A DNA stretch of 64,000 bases from Takakia lepidozioides (Eukaryota; Streptophyta; Takakiopsida; Takakiales; Takakiaceae): the NCBI GenBank assembly GCA_030704615.1, contig CM060733.1, forward strand, positions 32,180,001-32,244,000, written 5' to 3'. Under the pieces are notes generated by a model. That model was not told the origin of the DNA and ran no database searches. It saw only the letters and a program-made list of their open reading frames with translations. The translations under genes were made by a program, and so were the position numbers. Of the stretch, positions 1 through 9,989 are shown in pieces (position 1 is the stretch's first letter; every line of letters starts with the position of its first letter).

Positions 1-1
1 C

Positions 2-436
2 CGGAGCCAGATTCCATTGTTTGGTTTGGAGGAGCCATGTGAGGATATGACATTGATGGTGGTGAGAGATCAGCTTCTGAATTTCCGAAGGCAAAAGATC
101 ACTGACACTGAGTGTAGTGCTCATTTGAAATGGTGGAAAAAGCACGAATCTGTATTTCCATATGTGGGATATTTGGCACGTCTCTTGTTGGGCATTGTTG
201 GGTCTCAGATTGAATGTGAGAGGGTTTTTAGCATTGCAGGTGTTATTACAAATTTGCGACGTTGCAAGTTAGGTGTTCAGAACCTTGATATGCTTGTGAG
301 AATTGTCAAGAATTGGCCGAATGATGCTCGTGTTGGTTGCATGAGCTCTTCCATGAATGAGTTTTTAAACAGTGAGGAAGTCCTCTTAGATGACAACGAG
401 GAGTTGATTGAGGCTGAGTTGTTTGAGATAAAATGA
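2..436 (+). mobile_element. hAT-family transposase, C-terminal fragment
   Basis: The frame is open from the window edge to a TGA at 434-436, so this is the 3' end of a longer gene. It encodes the hAT dimerisation domain: a Trp-rich stretch (WWKKH), then FPYVGYLARLLLGI, then the hallmark ECERVFSIAG followed by a conserved Arg-rich segment (NLRRCKL). In hAT elements this domain lets transposase subunits multimerise. The DDE/RNase-H core would lie upstream of the window. The C-terminal tail is acidic (EDNEELIEAELFE). Downstream lie a perfect hairpin and repeated ACCGG motifs that could be subterminal transposase sites, which is an inference. Whether the full gene is intact, or a domesticated host gene, cannot be judged from this end alone. 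Confidence 0.88.
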
Positions 437-604
437 TTTCTTTGTGTACTCTACACTACTCTACACACATTGATTTATACTCGCTTACTTTGTATTATTA
501 TTCATTCATAAATTTGTTTATGAATGTTGTGTTGTTTCTTTTCAACATGGTCAAAATATTTGATATAAAAATATACCCTAAACCTGAATACCTGAATACG
601 TGAA

Positions 605-678
605 TTTTTTATAAATCTGAAAATGATTTGTGAATCCCAATATATTGATTCACAAATCATTTTCAGATTTATAAAAAA
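605..678. repeat. Perfect 32-bp inverted repeat (hairpin)
   Basis: Bases 605-636 and 647-678 are exact reverse complements, separated by only 10 nt. The spacer plus one base (638-647, caatatattg) is itself palindromic. The arms are AT-rich and begin TTTTTTATAAATC. It lies about 170 bp past the hAT stop codon. It could be a small foldback element or a structured 3' end of the transposon. Confidence 0.9.
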
Positions 679-714
679 CGATAAAAAATTATATATATAT
701 ATTCAAAAAATAGA

Positions 715-850
715 GAACCAGAACCGGAAACTGGAACCGGTGGATCCTTCCCAAAAAATACCCGGAACCGGAACCGGATCATAAAAAAGAACCGGATCCG
801 GAACCGCCTCTTTAAATCTACCAAGGAACCGGAACCGGCGGTTCCTTCAA
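715..850. repeat. Cluster of GGAACCGG motifs
   Basis: GAACCGG or AACCGG occurs about nine times in 135 bp, often as back-to-back GGAACCGGAACCGG. Because AACCGGTT is a palindrome, the motif occurs in both senses. Arrays of this kind near transposon ends act as transposase binding sites in hAT elements such as Ac. That role here is inferred from position only. Confidence 0.55.
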
Positions 851-918
851 TATGGCAATAACCGCACAACACTGGTTGGTAGTTTCGCCGTGCGAAATTA
901 TCCATGGGTGATGATAAC

Positions 919-1098
919 AACCAACATGTAGCCCAGCGGTAAGGGCATATACCCTCTTACAAGTGGTTGTGGGTTCAAACCACCCTGTTGGTTGTTACAA
1001 ACGTGTCCACGTTCCTACCGGAAGGCAGTAGCCCTTCTAGTCAAGTGACACCATAAGTTACGCTTGTTTCGGCAACGGTTTATTTATTTATTTATTTT
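919..1098 (+). mobile_element. tRNA-derived SINE, copy 1
   Basis: The head carries a Pol III box A (TAGCCCAGCGG) at about 929 and a box B (GGTTCAAACC) at about 973, the spacing expected of a tRNA promoter. The body (GGCAGTAGCCCTT, then GACACCATAAGTTACGC) recurs at 59130-59300, 58843-58990 (minus strand) and 19618-19712, so this is a multicopy family. The 3' end is a (TTTA)n tail near 1080-1096. It is not a functional tRNA gene, since no cloverleaf is preserved. Confidence 0.8.
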
Positions 1099-2558
1099 GA
1101 GTGATGATCTTAAATTTAAGGTTAGGCCTCACCGCCCACTCTCATGCCTATTATGAAAAGGGCCCGGTATCGTGTGAGCACAACGTGAGAAAAATCCACG
1201 TATATAGGGTAACATGTTCATAAGGTATAGGGGCTACTTGTTCTTTATGTGTTAGTTTTGCAAAATTGTTAGTTTGGAAATTTGGGGAATATGCCCTTGT
1301 GCTCACCTGAATGCTCACACGCTTCCTAACCTCCCGTGGCGGGGTCTTAAAAAGATCGCTCCATGGTTGCCTCAGCCCGGTAGAATTGCTGCAAGCCCCA
1401 CCTTAAATATGTCTCCCGCACGGTACATTAAATTTGTGAGGTCAAAAGATATGATGTCATCGGTCAAGATTGTGATCGGGGTTGGGGGTTATCAGGTTTT
1501 CGTGAGCTCCTCCCTCCCGTGCAGGTTCTTTGCCGATTGCCCCTTCTTTAGAACCTCCGGAGGTGGTTAAATAGACAAAAGAAAAAATTAAATAATCTGC
1601 CGGAGGCGGCTCTTTGATGTTTTCAAAAAACCCGGTTAAGTTCAATTCCGGTTATAAAAGACCTTTGCACAGGCGCTTTTTTGAACCGGTTCTGGAAGTT
1701 CAATATGCTTCATAACCGGTAGATAACCGGCGGTCCTTAAAACGGTTATATTGCAGTCATGCAAATGAACTTTTTATAAAATAAAAATTTACATATATTG
1801 AAATGATGAAAATATTAAAAAAAAACTTAAATAAATGCCAAGCAGGGATTGACCAGCCCTTGAAACTGGATCATCCAGATGATCAATAATGGACATCTTA
1901 GTTACCAGATTGGTGTCACATTAATCTTAGCAAGGGTATATGCTGACACTATTTATTGATAACCGGGTCCTTTTTTAAGGCCATGGCCGGATAGCAATAA
2001 ATAAAAAACCAAATTTGCTCGCCGGTTCTTGAAGCCCGCCGGTTATCTCAACCCCTAGCCTCGCCCGGATCTGTGTATATCCGGTTTTTTGATTTTTGCA
2101 CCTCCTCCGAATATATATATATATATAACCGGTCTAATAACAGGCGTTTATAACCGGTCAAAGTTCATAAGCGCCCACCAACCATGTGGTGCGCCAACCA
2201 AACCGTCATGTAACCAAGGTATATAACGTTTGACTGGCCGCTCACCGTGGAGATGCTCTATAAGGGTGCCATAGAGGCACTGCGTCGTAGCCGTGATTTA
2301 AGTTCTTACATTTACCCCTGTGTTAGGGATAAACAAAAAGCAAAAAACAAGAAAAATCAGGTTTCCCTCAACTTCCAGCTTGATTAACACTATCTTTAAG
2401 GAAAAAACAAAAAAAAAACAAACAATTAACACTTTCTCTTAAAAAATAAAACAAAGAAACTAATCGGCAGAGTTGTTCTCGGTAGAGAGAGAAGGATTGA
2501 AGCGAGAAGGGGGAAGAGATCGCGTGGGAAGGAGGGAGATTTGGCGGCAGCCCTAGCC
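1099..2558. other. No gene seen; ACCGG-rich repeat region and upstream region of the Pol III subunit gene
   Basis: From about 1625 to 2165 the motif ACCGG or CCGGT appears more than ten times in both orientations (for example near 1628, 1684, 1720, 1962, 2026, 2087, 2128 and 2153), continuing the cluster at 715-850. An (AT)n run sits at about 2108-2125. No coding sequence could be supported. The last 200 bp are purine-rich and precede the ATG at 2559. Confidence 0.5.
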
Positions 2559-5500
2559 ATGTTTGTCTTGACGCTGCTGCAGGACACACTGCGAATCCAT
2601 CCACAAAATTTGAGCATTCCATTACAAGCAGCCATCACCCAGGAAATTACCTCTCTCTTCTTTGATAAGGTACCTCTCGTTTGCCCTTTGTTCTGGGTTG
2701 TCTTTTGGCCTTGCAATTGAAGAACATTCTGCTCTTGAGTTATCTTGTAATGTCTAATGGCTCTCCCTTTCCCCAGGGCTTTTCCTTGACACGTAATGTT
2801 TGTACTCTTGCTTTGAGGATTGGAAAAGATCTGCCGATAGATAGTAGTACTTTATCAGGATTATCAACTGAGGAGCTCCTGACAACAAAGAGGTGGTTGC
2901 TGGGTTCATTTACTCTAGGGCGAGATTTGTGCCTTGTTGAACTTCTGATATCGTGTGCGCATTTTTAAAGTGTAGTGGATTGCATTTGTGAATTGCGATT
3001 GGCTCGGCGTATTCTAGAGAAAGAAAAGGGACAGTGGCGTCATTCTGATCAGGAATCATGGCTTGTATGATTACATGCTTTATGTAGAGGCCTCTCCCCG
3101 TGTGTGTGTGTGTGTGTGTGTTTGTCTCTCTCTGTCTCAATGCCACCGAATGGCTTAGCTACATAGAAATTCTGTATGAGCTGGTCAATGACTGTCACCC
3201 CTAAGCTGAGTTCTCTGGAGGACAAGCATCTCAGGTTTACTTTTCTTTGGGGAGAGTTCATCTTGAGCCCTGGTTGGGACAGGTTCTGAAGGACCTGGGA
3301 TTGTGTGTGACACTGTATGACATCAAATCCGTGGAGGGTGGATTTGTCTTCCCCGGCGATGGTGCTCCTCGCTTCACAGTAAGCCCCTTTTCAGTTGTTG
3401 CCTTATGGATAGGGGAACGAGGCAAATTCCTTGACCAATATCAATTCACTACGGAGGAACTTGAAGCCTCATCCATTGCAATGAAATTTGTTATTGTATA
3501 AATCCTTGCTAAACCCTTCCCTATGGCTTGTTTTCATCAGTTAATATGGTACGACTAAAAGTAGAAAAGGATAAACAATGTATAGCTATGCTCACGGCTG
3601 GCAGAGGGAGATATGAGACTGAAGAAAATGGCGCGGAGGGAGTGCAGGTGGACTTCAGACTGCTCATGTTCCGGCCATTTGTTGGGGAGGTGATGATTGC
3701 CAAGCTGAAGCGATGTGACAAATCTGGCCTCTATCGTATGATACTCATTGCTTTCATTTGTCTCTCTGGCCTTATTGTGTTGCAGTTTTCTTCCTTTTAT
3801 TCCCTGTAAATTAAGTCTAACAAGCAAGCGGTTTATTGGGTGGGGCAGTGTCATTGGGCAACTTCTTCAGTGATATCCATATCCCGGAGCATCTACTTCA
3901 CCAGCCTTCTGCATTGTAATCTTTTGTGCCTCCTCCATGTATGTGTGCTTCAAGCAAGTTGTTAGGTGTAGTAAGTGGGAATACAAACAGAGTAGACTGG
4001 TAATCCAGCACGAGCAGAAAAGGTGTGAAGATGGGGATGGATTGAGAGAGACCAGAATAGGGACCACTACCCCTGTTGAAGGCTTGTTGGTGTGGTTGGT
4101 ACCATCTTTGTAACTTTGTAACTTTGTAACGTTGATTGTGGCATTCTATAATTCCTCTAGAAAACTTCTTGCCTGAGCATTGATCTGAATCATTATCTAA
4201 ACCCTCAACAGGATCTTGCTCCAGACTTGCCCCAGTGAGGGTGCCAGCTGAAACTGGGGGAAACGATGTGGAGTAGCGTTCTTGTTAGAGTCAGCGAAAC
4301 CTCATTACTACATAAGTTGGAGCTCACTATTAAGCACCAAATGTGAGAATACTGTAAAGGCTACTGATTTCTGTAGTTGATTGTGAAATAGTGAGTATGC
4401 TTCCCCCCCTTATCAACATCACTTACTGGAGTGTGGGGGATATCGGTGTGTGCAGTGACGAGGAGGAAAAGCTGTGGGCTTGGAACTACAATGACACTGA
4501 CATGTTTATGGACCTTGATGAAGACGTGGGTCTTTTTATCTGCACTTTGTCGTAAGATGTTGGAGGTTTTAGTTCAGCCTGAGGCAGGCGGCATGCTTCT
4601 ATGCATCACGTCTTTGCATTTGTTCACTCAATTCCATCTCAAATTAGGGGTTTTGATTTTGTACTTCCCTTAGTGGGTGCATACTGCATGACTGTGGTCT
4701 AGGAGACTCAGTATCTTGCAGGATGCAAGAGCACTCCAGCAGGAGCACAAAAGAGCGAGAGGGGGAGAAGATTGAGAGAGCAGAATGAGGACCACTGCAG
4801 TCCTAGAAGGATCCCTGCAGTAGGCGGATACACCTAATTTTAGTAAGCTGGGCACAGCACACAGAAAGAAAGGAACAGTTCCTTTCTTTCTAATGTCCAT
4901 TGAGGGCCATGAGTTCCCATCATACAGGTAGAACAAACCAAGAATTACACACAAATTAGAGAGAATGTACTCATGAGATGTTTGCTGTAGCCTTGTGGCC
5001 ATAGACCCCACGCCCAGTTTGGGTGAAACAAAAAGGAACGCATACTCCCTTTGTGAGGGGCTCACTCCGGTAATGTGACCTACCTTGACTTACCGTGCCC
5101 AGAGAGAGAGAGATGTACTCATGAGCCTTCGTTTGCCGTAGCCTTGTTGTGACCATAGACCCCACGCCCAGTTTGGGCGGAACAAAAGGGACCAGAAACT
5201 ACCTTTGTGAGGGGCTCACTCCGGTAGTATGACTTACCTTGATACAAACAATTGGTTTGGGCATTCCAGATGCCCTCAAGGAAACTCTTCACACAAGCAT
5301 CAATCTGCTGTGTGTGAGCAACCCAAAAGTTAGCAACTCAACAGGGCCAGGGCTTTAGGCTTAGCCTCAAGGTTTTGAAAGCAGGTGAACAGAGGTGCTG
5401 AGACAATGTTCTTGATTATCCTGAAGAGGATCACTCTCTGGTGAGAATATCCCGGACAATGTATCAGAAAACGGATATTGTCTTCAGGTTGCCCGCGCAT

Positions 5501-6989
5501 CGGGCAATTACAATCTCCTCTTCCACTCTGCATCTGTTTATTGTTCAAAGGTAGGCTTTCCTCCCTGACTAATTTCAGTCTAATGCCAAGGGTAGGTAGG
5601 CCCTTAAGATCATCCTTAAGGTCCTTGCCCATGTCACAGACTGGACTCAAGTTCAGGGAAGTTTTATGCCTAACTTCGTTTTCATCGGACAGTCTTTGTG
5701 CATCAAAAATGGCTTTGGACACAAACCCCTCCAGGTCTCAGAGAGAGAGATTGTACTCATAAGACGTTGTTTGCCGTAGCCTTGTGGCCATTGACCCCGC
5801 TCCCAGTTTGAGCGGGAACAAAAGGGACAGAACCTACCTCTGTCAGGGGCTGACGTTGGTAGTAAGACTTACCTTCATATATAGAATTAATCCGGGTTTT
5901 CCAGATATCCTCTAGAAATCCCTTCACACAAGCATCAATCTGCTGTGTGTGATTTGCCCAAAAACTAGGCCTCAGGAGGGCCTGGGCTTTCGGCTCAGCC
6001 TCGAGACTTTCAAAGTTGGTAAACAGGGGTACAGGCACAATTCCCTTGATAGATTTGAAGAGAGCGTCTCTTTGGTGAGAGAACCCTGGGCAGTGTATCA
6101 GAAAATGAATACTGTCTTCAGATTGCCCACACAACGGGCAACGCCCTCAACCCAAATCCCTCACTTTCCACATCCTCGAGGAGTTGATTGATAAAAACAT
6201 TGAAGAGCAGAGGGGAGAGAGTACATCCTTGAGCTACACCTTGGTCTATGTCAAAGAAGTTGGACTTCTGTCCGTTAACAGTGACACAGCTTTTGGTGTG
6301 AGCATACAAGTTGTGGACAACTCTCCACATCTTTCCCTTGATCCCACAAGACCAGAGGCGGAACCATAGGCCATCTCTCCACACTGTGTCATAAGCCTTT
6401 TTGACATCCAGGAAAAAAACATAAGTGGGTTTCCCTTCTTTTTCCTTCCCTGGATAATCTGGCTTAGAGTGAAGATATGATCCACACAGCCCCTGTTTCG
6501 CCGAAAGCCAGCTTGGCCTTCGTGGAAACAACCTCTAGACTCCAGATCAACCTCGAGACGAGTACTTATAACTCTGCAGAATGTCTTGCCAACAGCATTG
6601 AGGAGCGTGATGCCATGGTAGTTCCCTGGTTCCTCTCTGTCACCCTTCTTGTATAGATTGACAATGACCCCCTGTCGCCAGCGAAAGGGGATCATTTCAG
6701 TCTTCCAGATAAGGTTAAAGAGGAGAACTAGGGCCTCTATCATGGGATCGCCACCGTGCTTGATAAGCTCGTTGACAATACCATCAGGTCCACCAGCTTT
6801 ATATCCATTTAAATGTTCAATTGCTTCCACAATCTCAGAAGAACTAATGGAGCGTTATAAGCCATTGAAATATCCTCCAGTTCATCAGGGCTGTTTTGAA
6901 TCATAGGAACAGTTTTTCCAACTGTGTCCCTCCATTCAGCAGAAGACCCCTCACTGTTAGACCTAGAAGTTCTGCCAAGGATACTGTAG

Positions 6990-7039
<50 letters not shown>

Positions 7040-7710
7040 TCTCAGCAAAATATGTGAATTGGGGGTACAGGTGCGATTCCGGGTGACACAAGTGAAGTAC
7101 CCACAAATCCCTCTCGAGCAAGACAAGAATGCGAGGCCGTTTGCTCCTATGGAAGTTATTGTATGTTCTCTCTCCATCTCTCTCTATTTCCCTGCCCTTT
7201 CCTTTTAACAGTGACTCACCTTGTCACATTTATATTCCACTGGGAGGGGCAGGAGTCTCTTCATTGATATTCCCGCTAGACTTCCCAATAGATCAAATTA
7301 GCCACATTCTGAACCATTGAAATCTCTACCAACTTATCACAATTCACTTTAACTGTATTGTTATCAGCTGCTCAGCAAGTGTTGTTCTAGGCTGTCTATG
7401 GCTATACCCCACAACTGACTTAGGTGGGTTGGTGACGATGGCCTCCTCATAGCCATTGTTAATAGGCGACATTGAATGGTCAATGTCTGGTCAGTGTATT
7501 TGTCTAAAGGGGCAGGTCCCTAAATTACTCTCATTCATTTTGGGTTCCCTGCCCCTCTGGCTGCCCCCGTCCTTGCAGATTGGCACAAGGAATGCACCTG
7601 GGGTTATGCAGTTGGCAGAGTAATTTGGCTTTGGCTGAAACATGTGTTCTGTGGGATTGCAGGGGGATATCAATGCTGATGGCCTTGGGCTGGTCTCGTG
7701 GTGGTCATAG
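2559..7710 (+). CDS. NRPC7: DNA-directed RNA polymerase III subunit, Rpc25/RPC8 (Rpb7-like)
   Basis: There are seven exons: 2559-2669, 3283-3378, 3648-3735, 3849-3915, 4456-4525, 7071-7160 and 7663-7710. All have GT-AG borders and compatible phases (0, 0, 1, 2, 0, 0), giving 189 aa; human POLR3H has about 204. The N-terminal SHS2-type half (residues 1-69) begins MFVL and holds GLCVTLYDI and the family signature FVFPGDG at 58-64. The S1-like C-terminal half contains VDFRLLMFRPFVGE, SLGNFF, the WAWNY segment, VRFRVTQVKYP, ARPFAPM and the terminal DGLGLVSWW. In Pol III this subunit pairs with Rpc17 as the stalk that contacts initiation factors and emerging RNA in the nucleus. Intron 5 (2.5 kb) contains three antisense LINE fragments, and exon 6 starts only 36 bp after an (AG)n run. 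No break is seen in the coding exons. A copy of exon 2 lies at 20270-20365. Confidence 0.95.
3101..3121. repeat. (TG)n microsatellite in intron 1 of the Pol III subunit gene
   Basis: Ten uninterrupted TG units. The pyrimidine-rich intron sequence that follows is copied at about 20084 together with exon 2. Confidence 0.95.
4104..4131. repeat. Short tandem repeat, 8-bp unit, in intron 4 of the Pol III subunit gene
   Basis: The unit TTTGTAAC is repeated three times in succession near 4110-4131, the last copy being followed by GTTG. It is a minor polymorphic-looking tract with no role visible. Confidence 0.7.
4965..5100 (-). mobile_element. LINE-A fragment a1, 3' terminus
   Basis: About 135 bp match the 3' terminal segment of the LINE-A family on the minus strand, sharing the end ATGAGTACA and the C-terminal coding residues ending GHKATAN. 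An AG run (4958-4964) flanks its 3' end and another (5101-5113) flanks its 5' end. It is the most diverged and shortest of the three stacked pieces in intron 5 of the Pol III subunit gene. Confidence 0.8.
5114..5739 (-). mobile_element. LINE-A fragment a2, 3' end with zinc-knuckle domain
   Basis: The minus-strand frame encodes the end of the LINE-A ORF2: a thumb/linker region (RLSDENEVR, TSLNLSPVCDMG), then a C-x-C-x2-R/C-x-G-Q zinc-knuckle-like motif (CNCPMRGQPEDNI) followed by HCPGYSHQR, as in zf-RVT tails of plant reverse transcriptases. The second Cys position reads PMR instead of PLC, so the motif is damaged. The 5' end is truncated at an AG run (5740-5750). Confidence 0.85.
5751..6993 (-). 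mobile_element. LINE-A fragment a3, reverse transcriptase with internal deletion
   Basis: Read on the minus strand from 6993, this gives a linker (TVGKTVPMIQNSPDELE), RT motifs (NGYKAGGPDGI, NYHGITLLNAVGK, GQAGFRRNRGCVDHIF), then after a frameshift near 6430 FFLDVKKAYDTVWRDG and QGCTLSPLLFN. At about 6139 the sequence jumps directly to the zinc-knuckle tail (CGQSEDSIHFLIHCPGF). The catalytic FADD block and about 1 kb present in copies a4 and a5 are therefore missing. It is 5' truncated against the (AG)n run at 6994-7035. The element is dead. Confidence 0.9.
6994..7035. repeat. (AG)n microsatellite between LINE a3 and exon 6
   Basis: About 42 bp of pure GA repeat. It forms the 5' boundary of LINE a3 and lies 36 bp before exon 6 of the Pol III subunit gene. 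It may be what is left of the target array into which the three LINEs inserted. Confidence 0.95.
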
Positions 7711-8403
7711 TCAGAAGGAAAGCCTGCAAAGAGCTGGAACGAGTTTACGCCGTAGTTTCCGTCATGTCTAGTTGGTACTCTGAGACTGGGGTTTCTCAAG
7801 CTCTTATAGTTTGACTCAGGTTATTGGGTGGTAATCTCCCATTGTGTTGCCTCCAGGACGCTCACAGAAGTGTAGCATAATGTAATCGCAGGATTGCCAA
7901 CTTTTGAGAATGTATTTAGCGGACACAATTGTACGATGTAGAGCAAAGGTTTAGAAGCTATTTCACATACAAGAGGTAATTTAATCATGCTTTTGGACAA
8001 ATTGATCACCTCCATTTATGCTCTTGTTGACTACAACATTTTTTGCGAAGCTGTCTCATTTCTGGCATGAGTGACTGGCAGCACAATCTGGCACATCAAG
8101 CACAGGAACACAAATTAATGCTCCAAGCAAAACCAATGCCAGCACTTGAGAGGGAGTCAAAGTCTGAAGCTGTCATTGGCTGTGCACATCCATTCTTGCG
8201 ATCTGAGGTAATCCATTCTTACAGTATCATGTTGGTCCTCTCTTGCTGAGGGAAGGTGTAGTATATTTGCAGAGTCAATTGGATACTACTTTATCTGAAT
8301 TGGATGCGAATATCACATGCAAATTTCAATGCAGATGACCCTAGTTTAACATTACAAAACCACCAGAACATCCTATCTTAAAACCCAACACCACATTGGA
8401 GTA
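7711..8403. other. No gene seen; 3' flank of the Pol III subunit gene
   Basis: Unique-looking sequence between the stop codon of the Pol III subunit gene and the piggyBac-like element. It probably includes the 3' UTR. No coding or repeat signal could be supported. Confidence 0.5.
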
Positions 8404-9447
8404 TTAACCCTTAAGGACGACAACCGTTTTGGTGGGCCAGCCCAAAAATGGTACATAGTGGTATGGATGAAGCCATAACTTCCTACCCTGAATCATCCAG
8501 GCAAACTAACCTTACAAAAATTCCCTTCCCTTCTACATCCATATGCTCAAGAATTTTCACAAACTTCCACCGTTGCAATTGGCAGATTATAATAAAACAA
8601 CATTGTAGTTTTTCCACCTGGACTCCAAATTTATCAAAAAAAAAACCTTTGACCAAGCTGGAACTCTAGGTTGTAGATTTTTCTTGTGTGAATGCTTTGC
8701 ATATTCAGATTCCTGGGCACCCACATGGCTTACTGGTCATATCTCAGCCCCATCTGCCCAAAATTTATATGGGGTCCTTTGTATGTGAAGTTTGGGGGGT
8801 GGAATTGCCTTCCAACTACTTACATGCAGGAACATTTCTGGCCCATTCGGTCCTGAATTTTGTCCTAATGACAAATCTACAATATTGCCTACAGAGTGAG
8901 CCAAATGTTTTTGGATTCTGATAATTTTTCCACCTGAGATGATCTCCAGGGTTGTTTTTCTGTTGCATCCCAACTCCGGCTATTGTAGCCGGAGCAGGTA
9001 ACACATCCCGGCATGGTCTTTGTGGGGCCACGTCACAAAAACCAACGAATTCATCAGGCCCCCACGAAGTTACCCGTAGCCCACCCAACTACGCCACGCC
9101 ACGCTGCATGCAGGCCCGGGTGGCATCGCATTATGCCCCGCCGGACGCCCGCGCCCCGCACACGCCTGACGCCGGCAATGCCAGGCCCAGGGGGCGCTTC
9201 GAGCCTGCCACGTCAGCAGGCTCAACGCTTCTGGGCCAAGCGTTCCCCCCCCCTCCCCCCTCACTTGGAAATTTGTACACGGCGGAATGCTTATTGGTTT
9301 TGCCCGCTCTAAATTGGAGCGGGCAGAGAATTCAATGCGCCAGCTTTTTCGTTCAGGAATTACTTCCATCGGATGTCATCCGAGGAAGTTACGCCCTGGA
9401 TGAAAAACGATGCGACCTGAACCAGGGTTAACTCGTTTAAGGGTTAA
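8404..9447. mobile_element. Non-autonomous piggyBac-like element with TTAA target duplications
   Basis: The element runs from 8408 to 9443 (1036 bp). It starts CCCTTAAGG and ends TTTAAGGG, and TTAA lies directly on both sides (8404-8407 and 9444-9447). Terminal CCC...GGG with a TTAA duplication is diagnostic of the piggyBac superfamily. The outer 7 bp of the inverted repeats match exactly, and AACC matches again a few bases in. No transposase is encoded. The interior contains a GC-rich island (about 9060-9330) very unlike the AT-rich surroundings. Confidence 0.72.
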
Positions 9448-9989
9448 GTTGGACCTCGATTTTGAACCCATGTTAATAGGTAATAAATAAGCCTGTATAA
9501 TATATACTACCTGTTTATTAACCTGGAGTGTTGGTACCTGTAGTTGAACACAGGTTTTGCAAAGCCAAGTAACCACTCTAGTTTGGCAGTGATGAATGTG
9601 CAGACCTGTCTGAATGGGTTTGTCAATGAAATCACCACTAAGCTTAACTCAGCAAAGGACCAACCAATGTGCCTGCGATTGAGTATCTGCCCCTCTTCTC
9701 CTAAGTCCAGTTCTGATAAAAATTTGGCTTCATGACAGCCATCATCAAAAATGAAGCTGAAACTCGTGGAGGGAAGCTGCTCTTCGGCGTGCTCTATCTA
9801 CAACTGTACAAAGATGACTCCATAGCTGATGAGATCAGTTTGAATTCTCACGATAGGGGTCGGGTCACGTTCTCGTCACGATTTTTTGACAGGATGTCAC
9901 TAACTAAAGAGGAGGGTAGCTTGCAAGCCTTCCTCATGTGAGATTGTGATTTTATACAGGTAGAGAAGGTCAGGGTTCGCAGAAGAAAG
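9448..9989. other. No gene seen; 3' flank of the bZIP gene
   Basis: Two plus-strand open frames of 60-70 codons occur here but show no domain or splice context, so they are not called. Part of this stretch is probably the bZIP 3' UTR, read from the minus strand. Confidence 0.4.
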
